Assembly (NCBI GenBank): GCA_033964015.1
Contig: CM066914.1
Coordinates: 23,984,234-24,048,233, forward strand
Reading direction: 5' to 3'
From: Scolanthus callimorphus
Lineage: Eukaryota > Cnidaria > Anthozoa > Actiniaria > Edwardsiidae
DNA: 64,000 bases
The notes beneath the pieces were generated by a model. The model did not search any database and was not told the origin of the DNA. It saw nothing but the letters and a program-made list of their open reading frames with translations. Numbering within the stretch: position 1 is the stretch's first letter; each line of letters begins with the position of its first letter. Positions 1 through 11,058 of this stretch are shown here, piece by piece. Made by a program: the position numbers and the translations under genes.

Positions 1-380
1 GCAGTTTACAGTATTTCCATAAAGCCATGAAAAGTAATGTAATGTGATAGTTTACATGCTGACCTCCTCGGCTTGAGCGTAATGTTTACCCATTTCAGAT
101 CACGTGCATTCATTTGAATTATCTTTCCTTGTTCACCACTCTACATTTTATTCGCTCCATATAACGTATAGCGCTATTCACTGTTTCTCAACATTGCCAT
201 TCTAGTGCTAATATGCCAACTAGATTGAATAGCGCCCTTTGTTCTGTGAACCAATCGATCTCTGGTTGGCGCATTAATAACAATGGATGACGTCACCGTG
301 AACAGCGGTATAGCCCCGGTTAGGGAACCCCTCATTTGACATGAAATCAACACATACCTCTCTTATCTTTTGTTTTCTAG
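1..380 (+). other. Intron of the FN3 receptor (5' part outside window)
   Basis: This is non-coding sequence before the first visible FN3 exon and ends in a good acceptor (tgttttctag). Because the first exon begins in phase 1, at least one coding exon must lie left of the window. About 61-130 is one end of a short inverted-repeat element seen complete at 13941-14138 and 31191-31388. No other feature was recognised. Confidence 0.7.
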
Positions 381-680
381 TCCCGTCGATGGCTCCAGCA
401 CGCCTGCGCTCATCCAATATCACGTCATCTAGTTTCTACATAAATTGGGACCCATTGCCCGGTAGTCAAGTCAATGGCATTTTGCGTGGTTATCGAGTGA
501 CATATAGCAAGGCCGATAACATGTCTAGCTCGATTACTCTACTGCGCGGAGCAAGTCCCACGTCGGTCGCCATAACAGGGCTTGAAACCTTCACGCAGTA
601 TACTGTGGGTGTTGCTGCCTTTACTAGCAAAGGGAATGGACCAATCAGCGTTAGCCTGACTGTCACGACAGCAGAAAATG
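381..680 (+). CDS. FN3 domain exon 1 (of those visible)
   Basis: This 300-bp phase 1-1 exon starts after ttttctag and ends before gtaattc. It begins VPSMAPARL, has the core motif INWDPLP with NGILRGYRVTY, and ends in TVTTAENG. It is one complete FN3 fold of 100 residues with no interruption. Confidence 0.93.
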
Positions 681-3600
681 GTAATTCATGGAATTTATAA
701 TATATGTTTTAGCAGGAGGAACCTAATGCGCATAGGCTGAACACACGCGGCGCGGTTTTACTGTCACTAGAGCAGATTTCTCGTGACTATGAAAAAGTTA
801 CGGCGCGTTTCGTGCCGTGTCCCCGCCGTAACGGTATAACCGTGCAGTGTCTGAGCATTTGATTGGTTGACCAGTCATTCGCGTGATATGATTGGCGGAA
901 TGTTCACGGAGAAGGCGAGGTTCCGTGCCATGTCCTGACTGCACCTTGCCTTTTCACAGTCATATGAAATTTGTTCTAGTTACCATGTGGTCTCACGCTC
1001 TGTGTTTAAAAGGTGTTGTGCGAATTATTATGCGCAGTACTTTTCCATGTTGCTGTATTTCTCTGTGTCTGAGCTCTCTGTCGTCCTGAATGTTGTTTGT
1101 CTGCTGATCTGCCCGTCTGACATGCTCGAGCGTCCAGATGCGCATTTATTTGCCGGTCACGAGGTCTTGGGTCCTTAAAAATGGTATCTGTTAAGTGTTC
1201 CTGTGGTTTTCACTGTGACGGGGCTGGAGGTATTGCTAGCATTGGCTAGCATTGGCTCTGCAGACAATACCTCCAGTGACGTCATGAGTTGTCATGAGTC
1301 ATAAGTATCCATTCATATACACTTTAAGCAGGCGATTGTGCCCCGCCTGTTTAGTCACTATCCGGTAAAGAAGATACTTTGTATGCATTGTCTGCCCCCT
1401 CCCCTCCCTCCATCTGACTTACTCCATTTGCTAGCATTCCCCAACTCCTTTCTCCTGCTCAATAGTGCCTTCAGCTGCTCCATCCAATGTCCAAGCCAGA
1501 AATCTTAGCTCCACAACTATAGTCATAACATGGGTTCCTGTCTCCGTGGAGAAGCTGAACGGGATCTTGCTTGGCTACCGTGTGTTTTATGTGCGCAAAG
1601 TGCGCTCGAGCGTGCAGCCTGTAACAGTGGGACCTAATGTCACTAAAGCCCTCATAACAGGGCTACATAAATACTCACTGTATAGTGTACAGGTTGCTGC
1701 GTTCACTGCCAAGGGGAATGGGCCGTCAAGTCCTTCGGTAGAGGTTTACACGGATGAGGATGGTAAATATTTTTATCAACTTGAATTAGCTTCAGGAAGA
1801 GCTTCAGGTACACCGCCATTTGTTGGACACAAAATGACTGATTCATCCGATTTTGGACGCGAGCTTTTCATTGAATTGATCAACTTAAGTATCAAATTCG
1901 AGTTTTCTATGACCCAGATAGATACAGATACGAGGCAAGAAAACGAGGACTAGTGAAAACCACTAGCATACTATCGAGTTCTCAGGTAACTTAAGTCCTG
2001 GGCGAAAACCAAATCCAACATGGCGGAATTAAAACTGAGCGGGAAGTCCATCTATAAACCAATGCACCTGAGAGCTCAATGGCAGCAAATGTATGACCTC
2101 TGATCTTAAATTTAATTTCTTGGAATATGGTCTCTGCATTCAATGGGGATAATTTAGATCGTTCCCCAGAAAGTATTGGTATATTTTATTCCAAATTCCT
2201 TTTTTTTATTCAAGGATTATTTAGAATGGACTTGTCGCGCTTGTTCTTTCAGCTCCTAGCATCGCTCCTCCAAATCTAGCCGTTCTTGACAAGAACACCA
2301 CATATGTTGCCATTATGTGGGATAAGATTCCTGTAGACAAAGCCAACGGAATTTTATTGGGCTATAGAGTCACTTATAATTCAACTAAGGATCTTCAATT
2401 ACAACGAGTCAATACTGGTCCGAAGGAGTTGGGATTTCAATTGAGGTCTCCAATAAAGAGCGAAACCTACAGATTCCAAGTATGCGGGTTCACCAAAAAG
2501 GGTGTGGTCCAAAGTCTAAAGGACTCCTCGTTACCCTCGATGCTGGAGGTAAATTTATTTTCTTTCTGTCGTATTTTCACTTCAGGGAGCTTTTTATTTG
2601 ATCTTTTTAATTTAATTTCAGAAAATTTTCAGCACGAAGCCGCAGAAATTGCAGAAATTGATAGTTCCAAAGAGAGGATTGATATGCATTGCAGAATTGG
2701 AGACTTAGTTGTTTGAGAAACGCTGTTTTTTCGGTTTTCTCAGAAATTAAAATCCAAAAACTCTGTTTCTACTACTAGTGGACTCCTGCGCCAATTTACC
2801 GTGGTATTGTAGAAAACTAGAGCAGATTTCGTGCGACTGCGAACAGACAAGGGACATGATACGGTTACGGCATGACAAGGAAACTCGCCTCGTCGTGAAC
2901 ATTCAACCAATTACATCGCGCTAACTGACTCATCAACCATTCAAAACGCTTGGACACGTCACGGAACGCCCAATCACTTTTGCACAGTCTCATGAAATCA
3001 GCTATATCTAAGAATACCGTCTTGTTTTCAAGAAATGCTCGCAGTATGAAAACTAATCATCGACATCGGGGCGCAGTTGTACGTTAACAAATACTCATCG
3101 TCTTTAGTTCCAGATATCCCACCACTAAACGTTCGTGCTGTGAACCAAAGCTCCACAAGTCTGTTAGTCCAATGGGACCCCTTGCCGCACGGCCACACCA
3201 ATGGTCAGCTTGTGGGGTACAAGGTTTGGTACCATCGACTGGGTGGTAATGACGCCGAGAAGGCAGTAGCAGTTAAAGTCGGTGAACATAAAGTCATCAT
3301 TACTGATCTCAGAAAGTTTACACTGTATGTGGTACAGCTCGAGGCGGTTAACCGGCAAGGAAGTGGACCTCGCAGCAAACCTTTAAATGTCTCTACAGAC
3401 GAGGATGGTACGTATGTGGTCTAGGAAGACATTTGCAGTACAAAACATTCTGATTGGCTCGTGAACGGCCCGAAATCCTCTCGCACGCTTGCTGGCCACT
3501 TCTCTGACAAGAAAATAGCTCAAATCGCAATCCAATTCCATCCTCTTGATAACAGGTCAAAACAACCTAGAATTGCATTTGTCTAACACTTGAAAGGTTT

Positions 3601-6600
3601 TTCTATTAATCTGGAGGATTATTTATATTGCTACGGGTAAATGTACATGTGTTTTCACGGTTACAATTTTACGTAATTGATGTCCACGGTGGACGAATAT
3701 TAAGCGTGCGAGAGCCCCTTTTTCTTAAAAGAACCCAGTGTTTGGGGTGAGTCACGTGCATGCAGAATTCTGTGGCGCGCGCTTTAACATGCGTGTGAAG
3801 TATTATGCTGTCTCAGTATCATTTTCCCAAATTCCACCTATGAGGACGCTTTGCAGATGGCTGGCATCCAAACTCTAGCGTCACGTAGAGCGGCTGCCTG
3901 CCAACGGTTTATAAGCAGAATCTCACCAGGAAATCCACATCAGTACTCCATCCGCACCAGGCTCCGCATTATCACAAAACTGTCAGAACAAACCGCTCTA
4001 AGAACTTTGTAACTGTTAAAGTATATATAATTGTTCGCTTGCAGTTTTCACTCTACTGGTCACACGTGTAATTTAAGTATTAATCTTATAATAGGTGCTA
4101 GTAAATCGAGTATCTATATATTAATACCGTAAGGAAAATCGTGTCGACACTCGCTCCGCTCAGCCCTGAAGCTGTGCCGCCAAAAGAAGTTCGCAAACCC
4201 GAAGGGAAGGTGGAAATCTGGACCATGAGCGTGCTTTTGTTGGAAAAGATTCATCTCGGGCTAAGTTCTAATTCAAGCGATTTCTTAAGCGAGGGACAAA
4301 GCCGCCATCGCCGCCATTTTGAATTCTCCCACAGAAACTAAAAAAGAACTCGGTTCGCGCAGCCGAAAGCACCATTGACATTCAAACCTAAATGGTTCTC
4401 TTACAGATTACATACAGGAATGTGCAGGGATAATTCTAACTTGAAAGATTTGAGCTGAGAAAAATTTTCATTCAAGTTTCAACAAACGTACACACTACAT
4501 TGCTTCCCTCGGAGCACGCGCTAAGTCATGCTAAGTCGAAATGACACATTTACAAAACAAAGTCCGTGAAAGTCATGAATAATATTCTCTAAGTATAAAT
4601 CCTGACGGCCCTATCGCAAAACGAAGGACACAATCCCGAAGAGAAAGAGGAAATCCCTCCAGTGGGCATGTTTTTGTTGGAAAAGATTCACTTTGGGCTA
4701 AGTTCTAATTCAAGCAATTTTTTAAGCGAGGGATAAAGCAGAAAAAATATAAATAATATAAACTAAAAAAAATAATTAGTCCTTAGACCATTTTTACTTG
4801 ACCTGTTTCTTCTCTCCCCTCGCTGAGATATGATAAACATACAAACAATTCCGAAGTCAAATTGCGCTTTCGATTTTCACGGGTTCTTTGACCGATTTGA
4901 GAGACTGACACGCGTGATTTTGTCAAACCAAAACCAGGGAGACCAGTGCAAAAAAAAATCCTTTTGGGCTCACTTCATTTATTTCGGCATGGTGGGACGG
5001 GGTACTCATGCTGATGGGAGGTTATTAGTAATGTAAATCCAGCAGTTTATGGAAGGGGGAAATCATGAACCCCTCCCCACATCCATATGGCCATTGTGAT
5101 TTTTTTCCCCGTTTTTTTTAAACAGAGAACACTTTTAGTAAATTTCCCCTTTACACTCCGTGAATTTTTCACGGGCATCAGCTAGTTACTATTATTATAT
5201 TATTATAATATCCTATATCTACCCGATTCTAGTACCAGATGCTTCACCCGCCACTGTGTCCACGGAACAAGTCAACGCAAGTGCTATTATAGTACAATGG
5301 ACCGCTATCCCGAAGGAGAAAGCTAATGGCGTCCTCCTTGGGTACCGGGTGATTTACAAGAGACTAGGAGAGGAGTTTCTAGAGACTTCAATACAAGTAA
5401 GACCAGCAAAGACTCGGGTAGTAATAAAGAATATTACGCCTAACGTGGAGTACCAAGTCCAGGTAACGGCATTCACAAGGAAAGGAGATGGTCCGAGAAG
5501 TAAGGCCGTCAATTTTGAAATTGAGGGTGAGTCGCCATGTCATGTCACATATGTGACATCCGGTCATGTTGTGTCTTAGGGGTGGACCATTAGAAATTAG
5601 GGAAGGGTGGTGGCAATTTTTTTGCGTATGAATTTTTTTTTTCGGGAATCAGGTTGAGCAAAAAAATTTTCCGGACTCGAAGGTCATGTACGAATTCATT
5701 TTTTTTCGTAGACACACACAAAATATTTGTCATACACGTTATAAATACATACCGAAACTTTTCAGACTGAGAAGTATAGACAGAGTGGGAAAAGATAAAC
5801 CCATGAGGTTTAGAGAGTAGACCTGTTCCCGTGGCTTTCCGTTCCCACAGGCCGTCCAAATCCTATTGCTGTATCTATATGCATCCAAAAAAAATTGTTA
5901 TACTACATTTATTTAGTTTTTAGTTTTTATTAATCATTTTTATTAGATATTTTTATTTTATTTTAGTCATTTTAAAGTTATTTCTGTCATTATTATATCT
6001 TCTTTTTATGATGTTTTAGATCGTTTTAATATTTGAACTGTAAATTTGTTTCGTTAACCTCTTCGTTTTAGTTACTTCTAAGTAACTAAGTTACTTAATT
6101 GTAAAGCGCCATTGAGCTTCAGGAAATGGCGCTATAGACATTTTATATTATTATTATTATTTAATTGGTTCAGAAATAGAGTAAAAAAATCTATATATGT
6201 ACACACAAATTTTCTTATGCTATATTTATATTGGTCGAGTTAAAAAAGAAATAGAGCTTTTAAACGTTTTCGCCATCCCCCCCCCCCCCCCCAAAAAAAA
6301 AAATTCTAATGGTCCACCCCTTATCACGTTGTCAAGGTCCAGCCATGCATGTCATGTCATGTCATGCTGTCACGTTGTCACGTCATATCATGTCATGTTT
6401 CCATGCCATGTCACGTTATGTCTTCTTCTATTTTCATGTTTTCACGTCACTTCCATTGTCACAGGCTTGCCTGAACATCTACATACTTCCATTGTCATGT
6501 TGTCATGTCATGTATTGTTGTGTGACGTTGCATGTCACGCCATGTATTGTGATATGATGCACTGGTTGTTGTGTAACGTCATATCATGTCAAGTTGTCAT

Positions 6601-7365
6601 GACATGTCACGTTATCTCGTCTTGTATTGTGATCTGAAGTGTTGTATGTCACGCCATGCCATCAATGATTATCTCTGAAAACAGCACGCGCTTCACTAAA
6701 TTCCAAATCCCCTCGTCGAATGTAGCTTCAAAAAGTGGCTTTCTTTTTCAGGCTATCAGAAACCCCGAGAAGCAAAAGCAAGCACAGACATGAAGAAGAT
6801 TGCGTTGAATTTCATCGCGCCTGGTGTCGGCGGATTTATTGTGCTTGTAATGCTCTTAGTGTGTGTGGTATACCTGTGTAAAAGGCGTGACAAGCCACGC
6901 TATAGCAATGGTCCTAGGGTAGTGGTCACGCCACACAGTGACTTGAATTTGTACGATATGGAGATGAGTAGTGCGATCGCTTTCGAGAATCCTGCGTACG
7001 ACCATCTACGCGGAACTGGTGGCGAACCCGGGCATACTAACAGGACCTCGACCTCCGAGCAGTGTGCTTCTTCCGCAATGAATGGATGTCCCCAAAACAA
7101 AGAGGAACTCACCTCATCCACGCTTAACCATATCTACGAATCCCCGAGGTCTACTCTTGAAGGGGAGGGCACGGAAAACCACATATATGAATCTCCGCGT
7201 TGTGTCGGAGAGGACGAAAACAAACCTGTGTACGAGTACCCTAGAGCTGTTCCGTTCATGTTTGGTGATGATGTTAGTGGATTCTCAAGTCCGCTCTATG
7301 ATTCCACAGTCCCAGTTCTGAAGCTAAACGAGGACAATGAAAACGATAATCAAACAGAGGCTTAG
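381..7365 (+). CDS. Single-pass FN3-domain receptor, 3' half (5 FN3 + TM + Tyr-rich tail)
   Basis: The visible exons are 381-680, 1466-1762, 2253-2548, 3108-3407, 5233-5526 and 6752-7365 (stop TAG). All introns are phase 1, so each FN3 domain is an interchangeable cassette. Every domain shows the FN3 tryptophan in strand B (WDPLP, WVPV, WDKIP, WTAIP), a GYRV-type strand C and a YxVxVxAFTxKGxGP strand F/G. The last exon has a hydrophobic helix, a KRRD stop-transfer and a cytoplasmic tail of about 155 residues with an NPAY and several YESP/YEYP sites. This architecture fits neuronal-type adhesion receptors such as the Dscam, Sidekick or neogenin groups, but no family-specific domain is in view, so no name is given. 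Exon 3 carries an apparent single-base gap. Proposed role: cell-surface adhesion or guidance with phosphotyrosine signalling. Confidence 0.93.
768..978. mobile_element. TAGAGCAGATTT element (FN3 gene intron)
   Basis: The ends are TAGAGCAGATTTCTCGTGAC and TGAAATTTGTTCTA inverted. The interior ttacggcgcgtttcgtgccg is shared with 30300-30345. A poorer copy lies at 2818-3006. Confidence 0.68.
1466..1762 (+). CDS. FN3 domain exon 2
   Basis: This 297-bp phase 1-1 exon follows the acceptor caatag and ends at TDEDG before gtaaat. Motifs include VITWVPV, NGILLGYRVFY and YSVQVAAFTAKGNGP. The open frame runs on into the intron to 1953, but the phase-1 donor and homology to sibling exons set the end at 1762. 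Confidence 0.93.
2253..2548 (+). CDS. FN3 domain exon 3, with a single-base gap
   Basis: The exon begins APSIAPPNLA and carries MWDKIP, NGILLGYRVTY and YRFQVCGFTKKG. After codon GGT at 2501 the plain frame loses the FN3 pattern, while the frame starting at 2506 restores it (GPKSKGLLVTLDAG) and reaches the donor g|gtaaat in phase 1 like every sibling exon. The exon is 296 bp where 297 is expected, so one base is missing near 2504-2505. This is either a sequence error or a real frameshift. Confidence 0.88.
3108..3407 (+). CDS. FN3 domain exon 4
   Basis: This 300-bp phase 1-1 exon begins VPDIPPLNVRA, includes LVQWDPLP and NGQLVGYKVWY, then YVVQLEAVNRQGSGP, and ends STDEDG before gtacgt. It is uninterrupted. 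A minus-strand open frame here is a shadow. Confidence 0.93.
3408..5232 (+). other. FN3 gene intron, 1.8 kb, with a dispersed direct repeat
   Basis: No coding exon was found. A segment of about 95 bp at 4195-4290 recurs at 4645-4740 (shared gttggaaaagattca, gggctaagttctaattcaagc and ttaagcgagg), giving a direct repeat about 446 bp apart. The short open frame at 4141-4341 lies over this repeat and is not called as a gene. Confidence 0.65.
5233..5526 (+). CDS. FN3 domain exon 5 (membrane-proximal)
   Basis: This 294-bp phase 1-1 exon begins VPDASPATVS, has IVQWTAIP and NGVLLGYRVIYK, and ends NFEIEG before gtgagt. The codon split with the next exon gives GGC (Gly), so this domain joins directly to the juxtamembrane segment. 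Confidence 0.93.
5578..6321. mobile_element. Inverted-repeat element in the last FN3 intron
   Basis: The ends are inverted copies: AGGGGTGGACCATTAGAA on the left and TTCTAATGGTCCACCCCT on the right, followed by C15 and A11 homopolymers just inside the right end. The inside is AT-rich with no transposase. The ends resemble those of 40513-40742 (AGGGGCCGACCATT), so the two are probably one MITE superfamily. Confidence 0.7.
6330..6660. repeat. Degenerate GTCAT/GTCACG simple repeat
   Basis: About 330 bp is built from irregular copies of catgtcatgtca and cacgttgtcacg. It creates long but meaningless open frames in two plus-strand registers. It lies in the intron before the final FN3-receptor exon. 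Confidence 0.8.
6752..7365 (+). CDS. FN3 receptor last exon: transmembrane helix and tyrosine-rich tail
   Basis: The exon opens in phase 1 after ttctttttcag with GYQKPREAKAST, an extracellular stalk. The membrane helix runs from about IALNFIAPG to VVYLC, followed by basic KRRDKPRY. The tail holds LYDMEM, an NPAY (NPxY, a known PTB-domain or endocytic signal), two near-identical NHIYESPR blocks, PVYEYPR and PLYDST. The YxxP-like sites are the type bound by SH2 domains after phosphorylation (family knowledge; use here is inferred). It ends at TAG 7363-7365 with acidic residues before the stop. Confidence 0.93.
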
Positions 7366-7487
7366 AGGGCGATTTTATTTTGTCAACTGTTTGTTTTGGT
7401 CATTGTATGTAGACCAATGTATTTCTGGTTGAAAAGAACCTGAAGACCAGGGCTCCTCTAGGCCACTGAGACGCCGATCATAAAGGA

Positions 7488-7697
7488 TTAAAGAGGCTGT
7501 GTCAGCCGCCATTTTGACAGCATAGCAACATAACAAGTCGGTGAAAGCATCCATTTCCATCGGCTGATTTAGAGAATATAGAGCAATTTTGTCAATTGAA
7601 TTTGGCAAATCAAATCTGAAACTTTGTTTTTAGATGTTGATTTATAGATATCTACACGTTATTCGTACCAAAAGAGTGGCTGACACGTGCTCTTTAA
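7488..7697. mobile_element. TTAA-flanked MITE, copy 1 (210 bp)
   Basis: The ends are inverted: TTAAAGAGGCTGTGTCAGC and, on the other side, GCTGACACGTGCTCTTTAA. Both termini carry TTAA, the target duplicated by piggyBac-type transposases. Related sequence is at 62485-62711 (ends also preserved) and 55846-56027 (ends lost). There is no coding capacity. Confidence 0.82.
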
Positions 7698-7710
7698 GTG
7701 TAACTTTTAC

Positions 7711-7716
7711 AATAAA
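7711..7716 (+). terminator. Candidate polyadenylation signal AATAAA
   Basis: A canonical AATAAA lies 346 bp after the FN3-receptor stop, just beyond the 7488-7697 MITE, which would place the MITE in the 3' UTR. Another AATAAA occurs near 8316. Confidence 0.5.
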
Positions 7717-7972
7717 CGGTTGACGATAGAAATAGGATCTGAAGAAATTCAATGTTCTTGAAGCTGAATTCAACAAAGCACAGGCAACCCGATTTGTGCA
7801 CTTTTTGTGGCTTTCTTTTGAATTATTTTATGGCTATGGGAATCAAGAATAAGATTCATCGCCTGGCGAGTGACTTCCACGTTAACACTTGTTCTAAAAG
7901 TTCCCTATATTTGTCGCGTGCCGTGTTTATAACTACGATAAAGACACTTAATATGTTTAATAAATGGGTATA

Positions 7973-8031
7973 CAGTAAAAACTCGCATATAAGAACCTGG
8001 ATTTTAAGAACCTGTTAGGGGGTTTTAACTG
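7973..8031. mobile_element. Short CAGTAAAAACTCGCATA element
   Basis: A 59-bp sequence begins CAGTAAAAACTCGCATATAA and ends in the roughly complementary GGGGGTTTTAACTG, flanked by TA. The left end matches that of the 483-bp element at 51273-51755, so this is probably a strongly deleted member of that family. Confidence 0.5.
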
Positions 8032-9286
8032 TATCGTAGTTATAGACACAGTACCCCAAATGAAGTGTCTATTTAATCGACACTTCAAAGCGCATAGGGG
8101 TGTACAAGGCAGGATAAAAAGTAAGTAAGTAAGTATGGATGAACTCTTGCCATGAACCCGGGTTCGGAACTAGTGCTAGTGACCGATAAAACACTCCAGC
8201 TCGTTTCACGATATCAAACTCGTCGCTTTGCGACTCAAGTGCGATATTGTGTCTCGCGTGAAATGTGACCGTGGAATTTACTCATCGGACAATGAATTTA
8301 TCTATGATAATGATCAATAAACTATAAAAACGTAAGGACTGTTATTTTACTACATTTCATAAAATGCATGGTGGTATTTTGGCACGATTGCTATATGGCG
8401 CACCCCTTTGTATGATATATATATAGGAATTATGAGATTAAGTGCGTTAAACAAACTAGCAGATAAATATATATAATGCTTATGGAGCAACTTTATTTGA
8501 TGTAGATAAAGTGCGTTAAACAATTTAACAGGAATATGTGTAACAGCCGTCAGCTGATAAATGTAAGTTGTCGAACAGAAAATCTATTACCAAATCGCAT
8601 TGTACAGAATTGTTTATACTTTATAGTTTTGTATGAATATTCTTAGAAAATTTGACATCTCTCCTATGAGACGCAAAATAAAATGTTTCTGCCGAATAGT
8701 CAGTTTCTTTGAGGGAAGGGGAGACTAGATGGCGGAAGCAAATTATTGGAAAGAGTGGTTTCCATAATCCCGTGAAACAAAGTGTAATATTCAAAGAGTA
8801 CTAGCCCATACAATACAAAAGAAAACAATGGCGTTAGAGCGTAATAAAAGTCTAATATGCTAAAGCGTGTTTCGCGAGATGTTGGAAACCACTCTAAAAT
8901 AGAACTTAGCACGTGTTATCAAACTCTGTCTGAACTCTTCATCATAAGTAAAATAAGAGAGGGCCCCGGTATTCGTTTAAGAGTTGTTAGGATTTTACGG
9001 ATTCGTGGCCTGGTCATTCCTTTGGAAAGAAATCCAAGAGCGATAGGCCCTACTGCTATTGGCCGATTGTCTGGATTGTCAGACCAGGTGGTCATTGTCT
9101 GGGTTTTGGTACAAAAAATCCAGTTTTACTAGTTTTACATACGTTTCTTCGTTCAAGAAAATTCCGTACGATCCAGATTTTCATAAAGAAACGTATGTAC
9201 TCTAAGGTTATAAAGTATGTTATGAAGAGTTGGAACAAAATTAGAGGTCGAACGACAACCAAAAACTTTCCATATTGCGAAAAACC
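8032..9286. other. Intergenic region between FN3 receptor and the 9.3-10.3 kb gene
   Basis: No gene was recognised. It contains GTAA tandem units at 8120-8133, an AT-rich stretch 8400-8500 in which gtgcgttaaacaa occurs twice, and open frames without protein-like composition. Confidence 0.55.
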
Positions 9287-10317
9287 TCAATTAACTGATT
9301 TCCGTCTGTTAAGAAGTTTCTTTGTCTGCAGCGCTGTTACGGTGCTTGTTCGTTTTAGTAATCTGTCTTTAGGTCGTGTATGATGTGTAAGGGATTGTCC
9401 TGTACTAGCTTTCGAGTCTGACGCGCACTCTTGCAAATTTGAAACTGAGTCCGGCTCCCGACATGTGCGTTGTCCCTCTTCCGCCCAACACCTCCTAGCT
9501 CGAGTCTTCCTTGCAGCGGCATTCAGGATCGCAGTTGCCAGCACAGCGGACCCTATCTGTTGAAATTTACTTTTTGCCTTAATCTCCTGAATGGTGTCCA
9601 TATTGCTTTTGTAGCGACCAATATCCAGAGCAAACGACGATTGAGCTCGGGCGTTACAATTAGTCGCGGCCGCTACTTTTTCTTTTTTGTTATCCGACAA
9701 CTCCGACTTCCTTTCACTGACATGCGGACTTCCTCGGAACCTTTGCGCTGATTTTACGTCCATTTTAAGTTCCTTACTACAAGCCTCTAATTGACTAGGG
9801 ATACAAAACCTCACTTTGGTCTCATTTTGGGTATCGTACATACACTCGAAGTGGAATCGCCGGACAAAGTTTCGAGATCACTAGCACTTTTTTCACCAGA
9901 TTCGTGATTTTTAATTTTCTGTGAAGTTCTACTTAGGCGAGCTGGCAATGTAACAAAACCTTTCTTGCTTGTCCCATGGCCAGCGTCATCTTCGTAAGAA
10001 TTTTTTCTTGTAACGTTTATTTGCCCCCAAGGAGCACTGACCGTTCGCCGTAGGCCGAAGTTTTCCGGTCGGAATTGTTTACCGGCGTTGCTATCCCTTT
10101 TCAGGTGGCTGACTCGATTACTAGAATGCCTCTCCGAGTCAGATGCAATATTAAACTGTTCAATACTTGCTAATAAACTTTGCTTGGCTTGTACAATTCG
10201 CTGCAGCTCTCTGTCGATGTAAGTTTGTTCTCTCGCGAAAGCTTTGATTTGTAGTTGTAAATGCTTTTCTTCTATCTGGTTTTGCAGTTGAAGTCTTCTG
10301 TGCCGCTTTTCGGACAT
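9287..10317 (-). CDS. Hypothetical protein, N-terminal coiled coil, Ser/Arg/Lys-rich (frame change)
   Basis: Reading minus from ATG at 10315-10317, the first frame gives MSEKRHRRLQLQNQIEEKHL, a Gln/Glu/Lys-rich coiled coil over about residues 1-60, then low-complexity Ser/Arg segments. Its plain frame stops at 9811. A second frame open from 9841 to 9287 carries similar composition and an Ala-rich helix (GSAVLATAILNAAARKTRARR). The two overlap by 31 bp. A GTATGT directly after TTCGAGT near 9842 could be a donor for a tiny intron of about 57 nt with an in-phase AG; otherwise one base is missing. Combined length is about 350 residues. I do not recognise a family. No signal peptide or membrane segment is visible. 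Confidence 0.5.
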
Positions 10318-10800
10318 AATTGAAACAGTAAATTACCATCCCAATGCCACCAGTGAAAGTTTAGATATCAGACGTGTTTGATATTTCTGGCAATCACAAA
10401 GTCAAAGGTTCGCTGTGCTTGATAGAGGCGAACAATTATCTGTCATAAATATAATGTCTCCTAGCATTTGCGGTGCTTCCAACCAGCGTGGCAAAAGCGC
10501 CAAACAATCAGTTACCAATTAAGTCATTTTCATTAAAGAGTGCCGCAAAAGACAAAGACAGTGTTTAGATCACTTGTATTATTGAGTTAACTGCTATTCA
10601 TTTGAATATGCTCAAACTAAACAAAGCGGTTAATCTTGGATACAAAGCAAACCGTAGTCGGCAGTTTTGACCTCTTGTTTTATTGAATTTTCGAGGCTTT
10701 TGGGATATAAAGGATTGACGTTTTGATGAACTCAATTGAAAAGTTCTTTATCTGGTAGTTTTTCATCTTGCGAAATACCTGTTTCGCTCTCCGTCTCAAA
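10318..10800. other. Non-coding stretch upstream of the 9.3-10.3 kb gene
   Basis: This is AT-rich sequence that would hold the promoter and 5' UTR of the minus-strand gene. No TATA box or other clear signal was identified. Confidence 0.4.
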
Positions 10801-11058
10801 TTAATTAGACATAGAAGAGACAGAAGATTTTTTCAGAGGGGGTAAAGCAAAATGGCCTTTTCCAAGGGGGTCAAACCGAATAAAAGGCTCTTCCGTAGGT
10901 ATTTCCGAGGGGGTAGGGGCTACTAAAGAAAATGTAATGTCCCTTTCTATCCTCCATGTCAAGCATTTTGGCTTGTCCGACGTAGCAATAGTAACTAGGG
11001 TGGTAGAGCAATGAATGATCGAGGGATCGGTGAATTTAACACCCGGCCTTTTCGCCAT
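10801..11058 (-). CDS. Short hypothetical ORF, 85 residues
   Basis: The frame starts MAKRPGVKFTDPS and ends KKSSVSSMSN at TAA. Composition is protein-like (TPSEIPTEEPFIRFDPLGKG), and a caccag acceptor-like sequence lies just before the ATG, so it could be a terminal exon as well as a small gene. No domain was recognised. Chance is a real alternative at this length. Confidence 0.28.
   Translation of the reverse strand: MAKRPGVKFTDPSIIHCSTTLVTIATSDKPKCLTWRIERDITFSLVAPTPSEIPTEEPFIRFDPLGKGHFALPPLKKSSVSSMSN

Noticed and set aside
4141..4341. 66-residue frame in an FN3-gene intron
   Set aside because: It overlies a direct repeat also present at 4645-4740 with stops, and has no splice support.
6197..6637. 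146-residue plus-strand frame rich in Cys, His and Met
   Set aside because: Produced by the GTCAT-type simple repeat. It also crosses a C15/A11 homopolymer.
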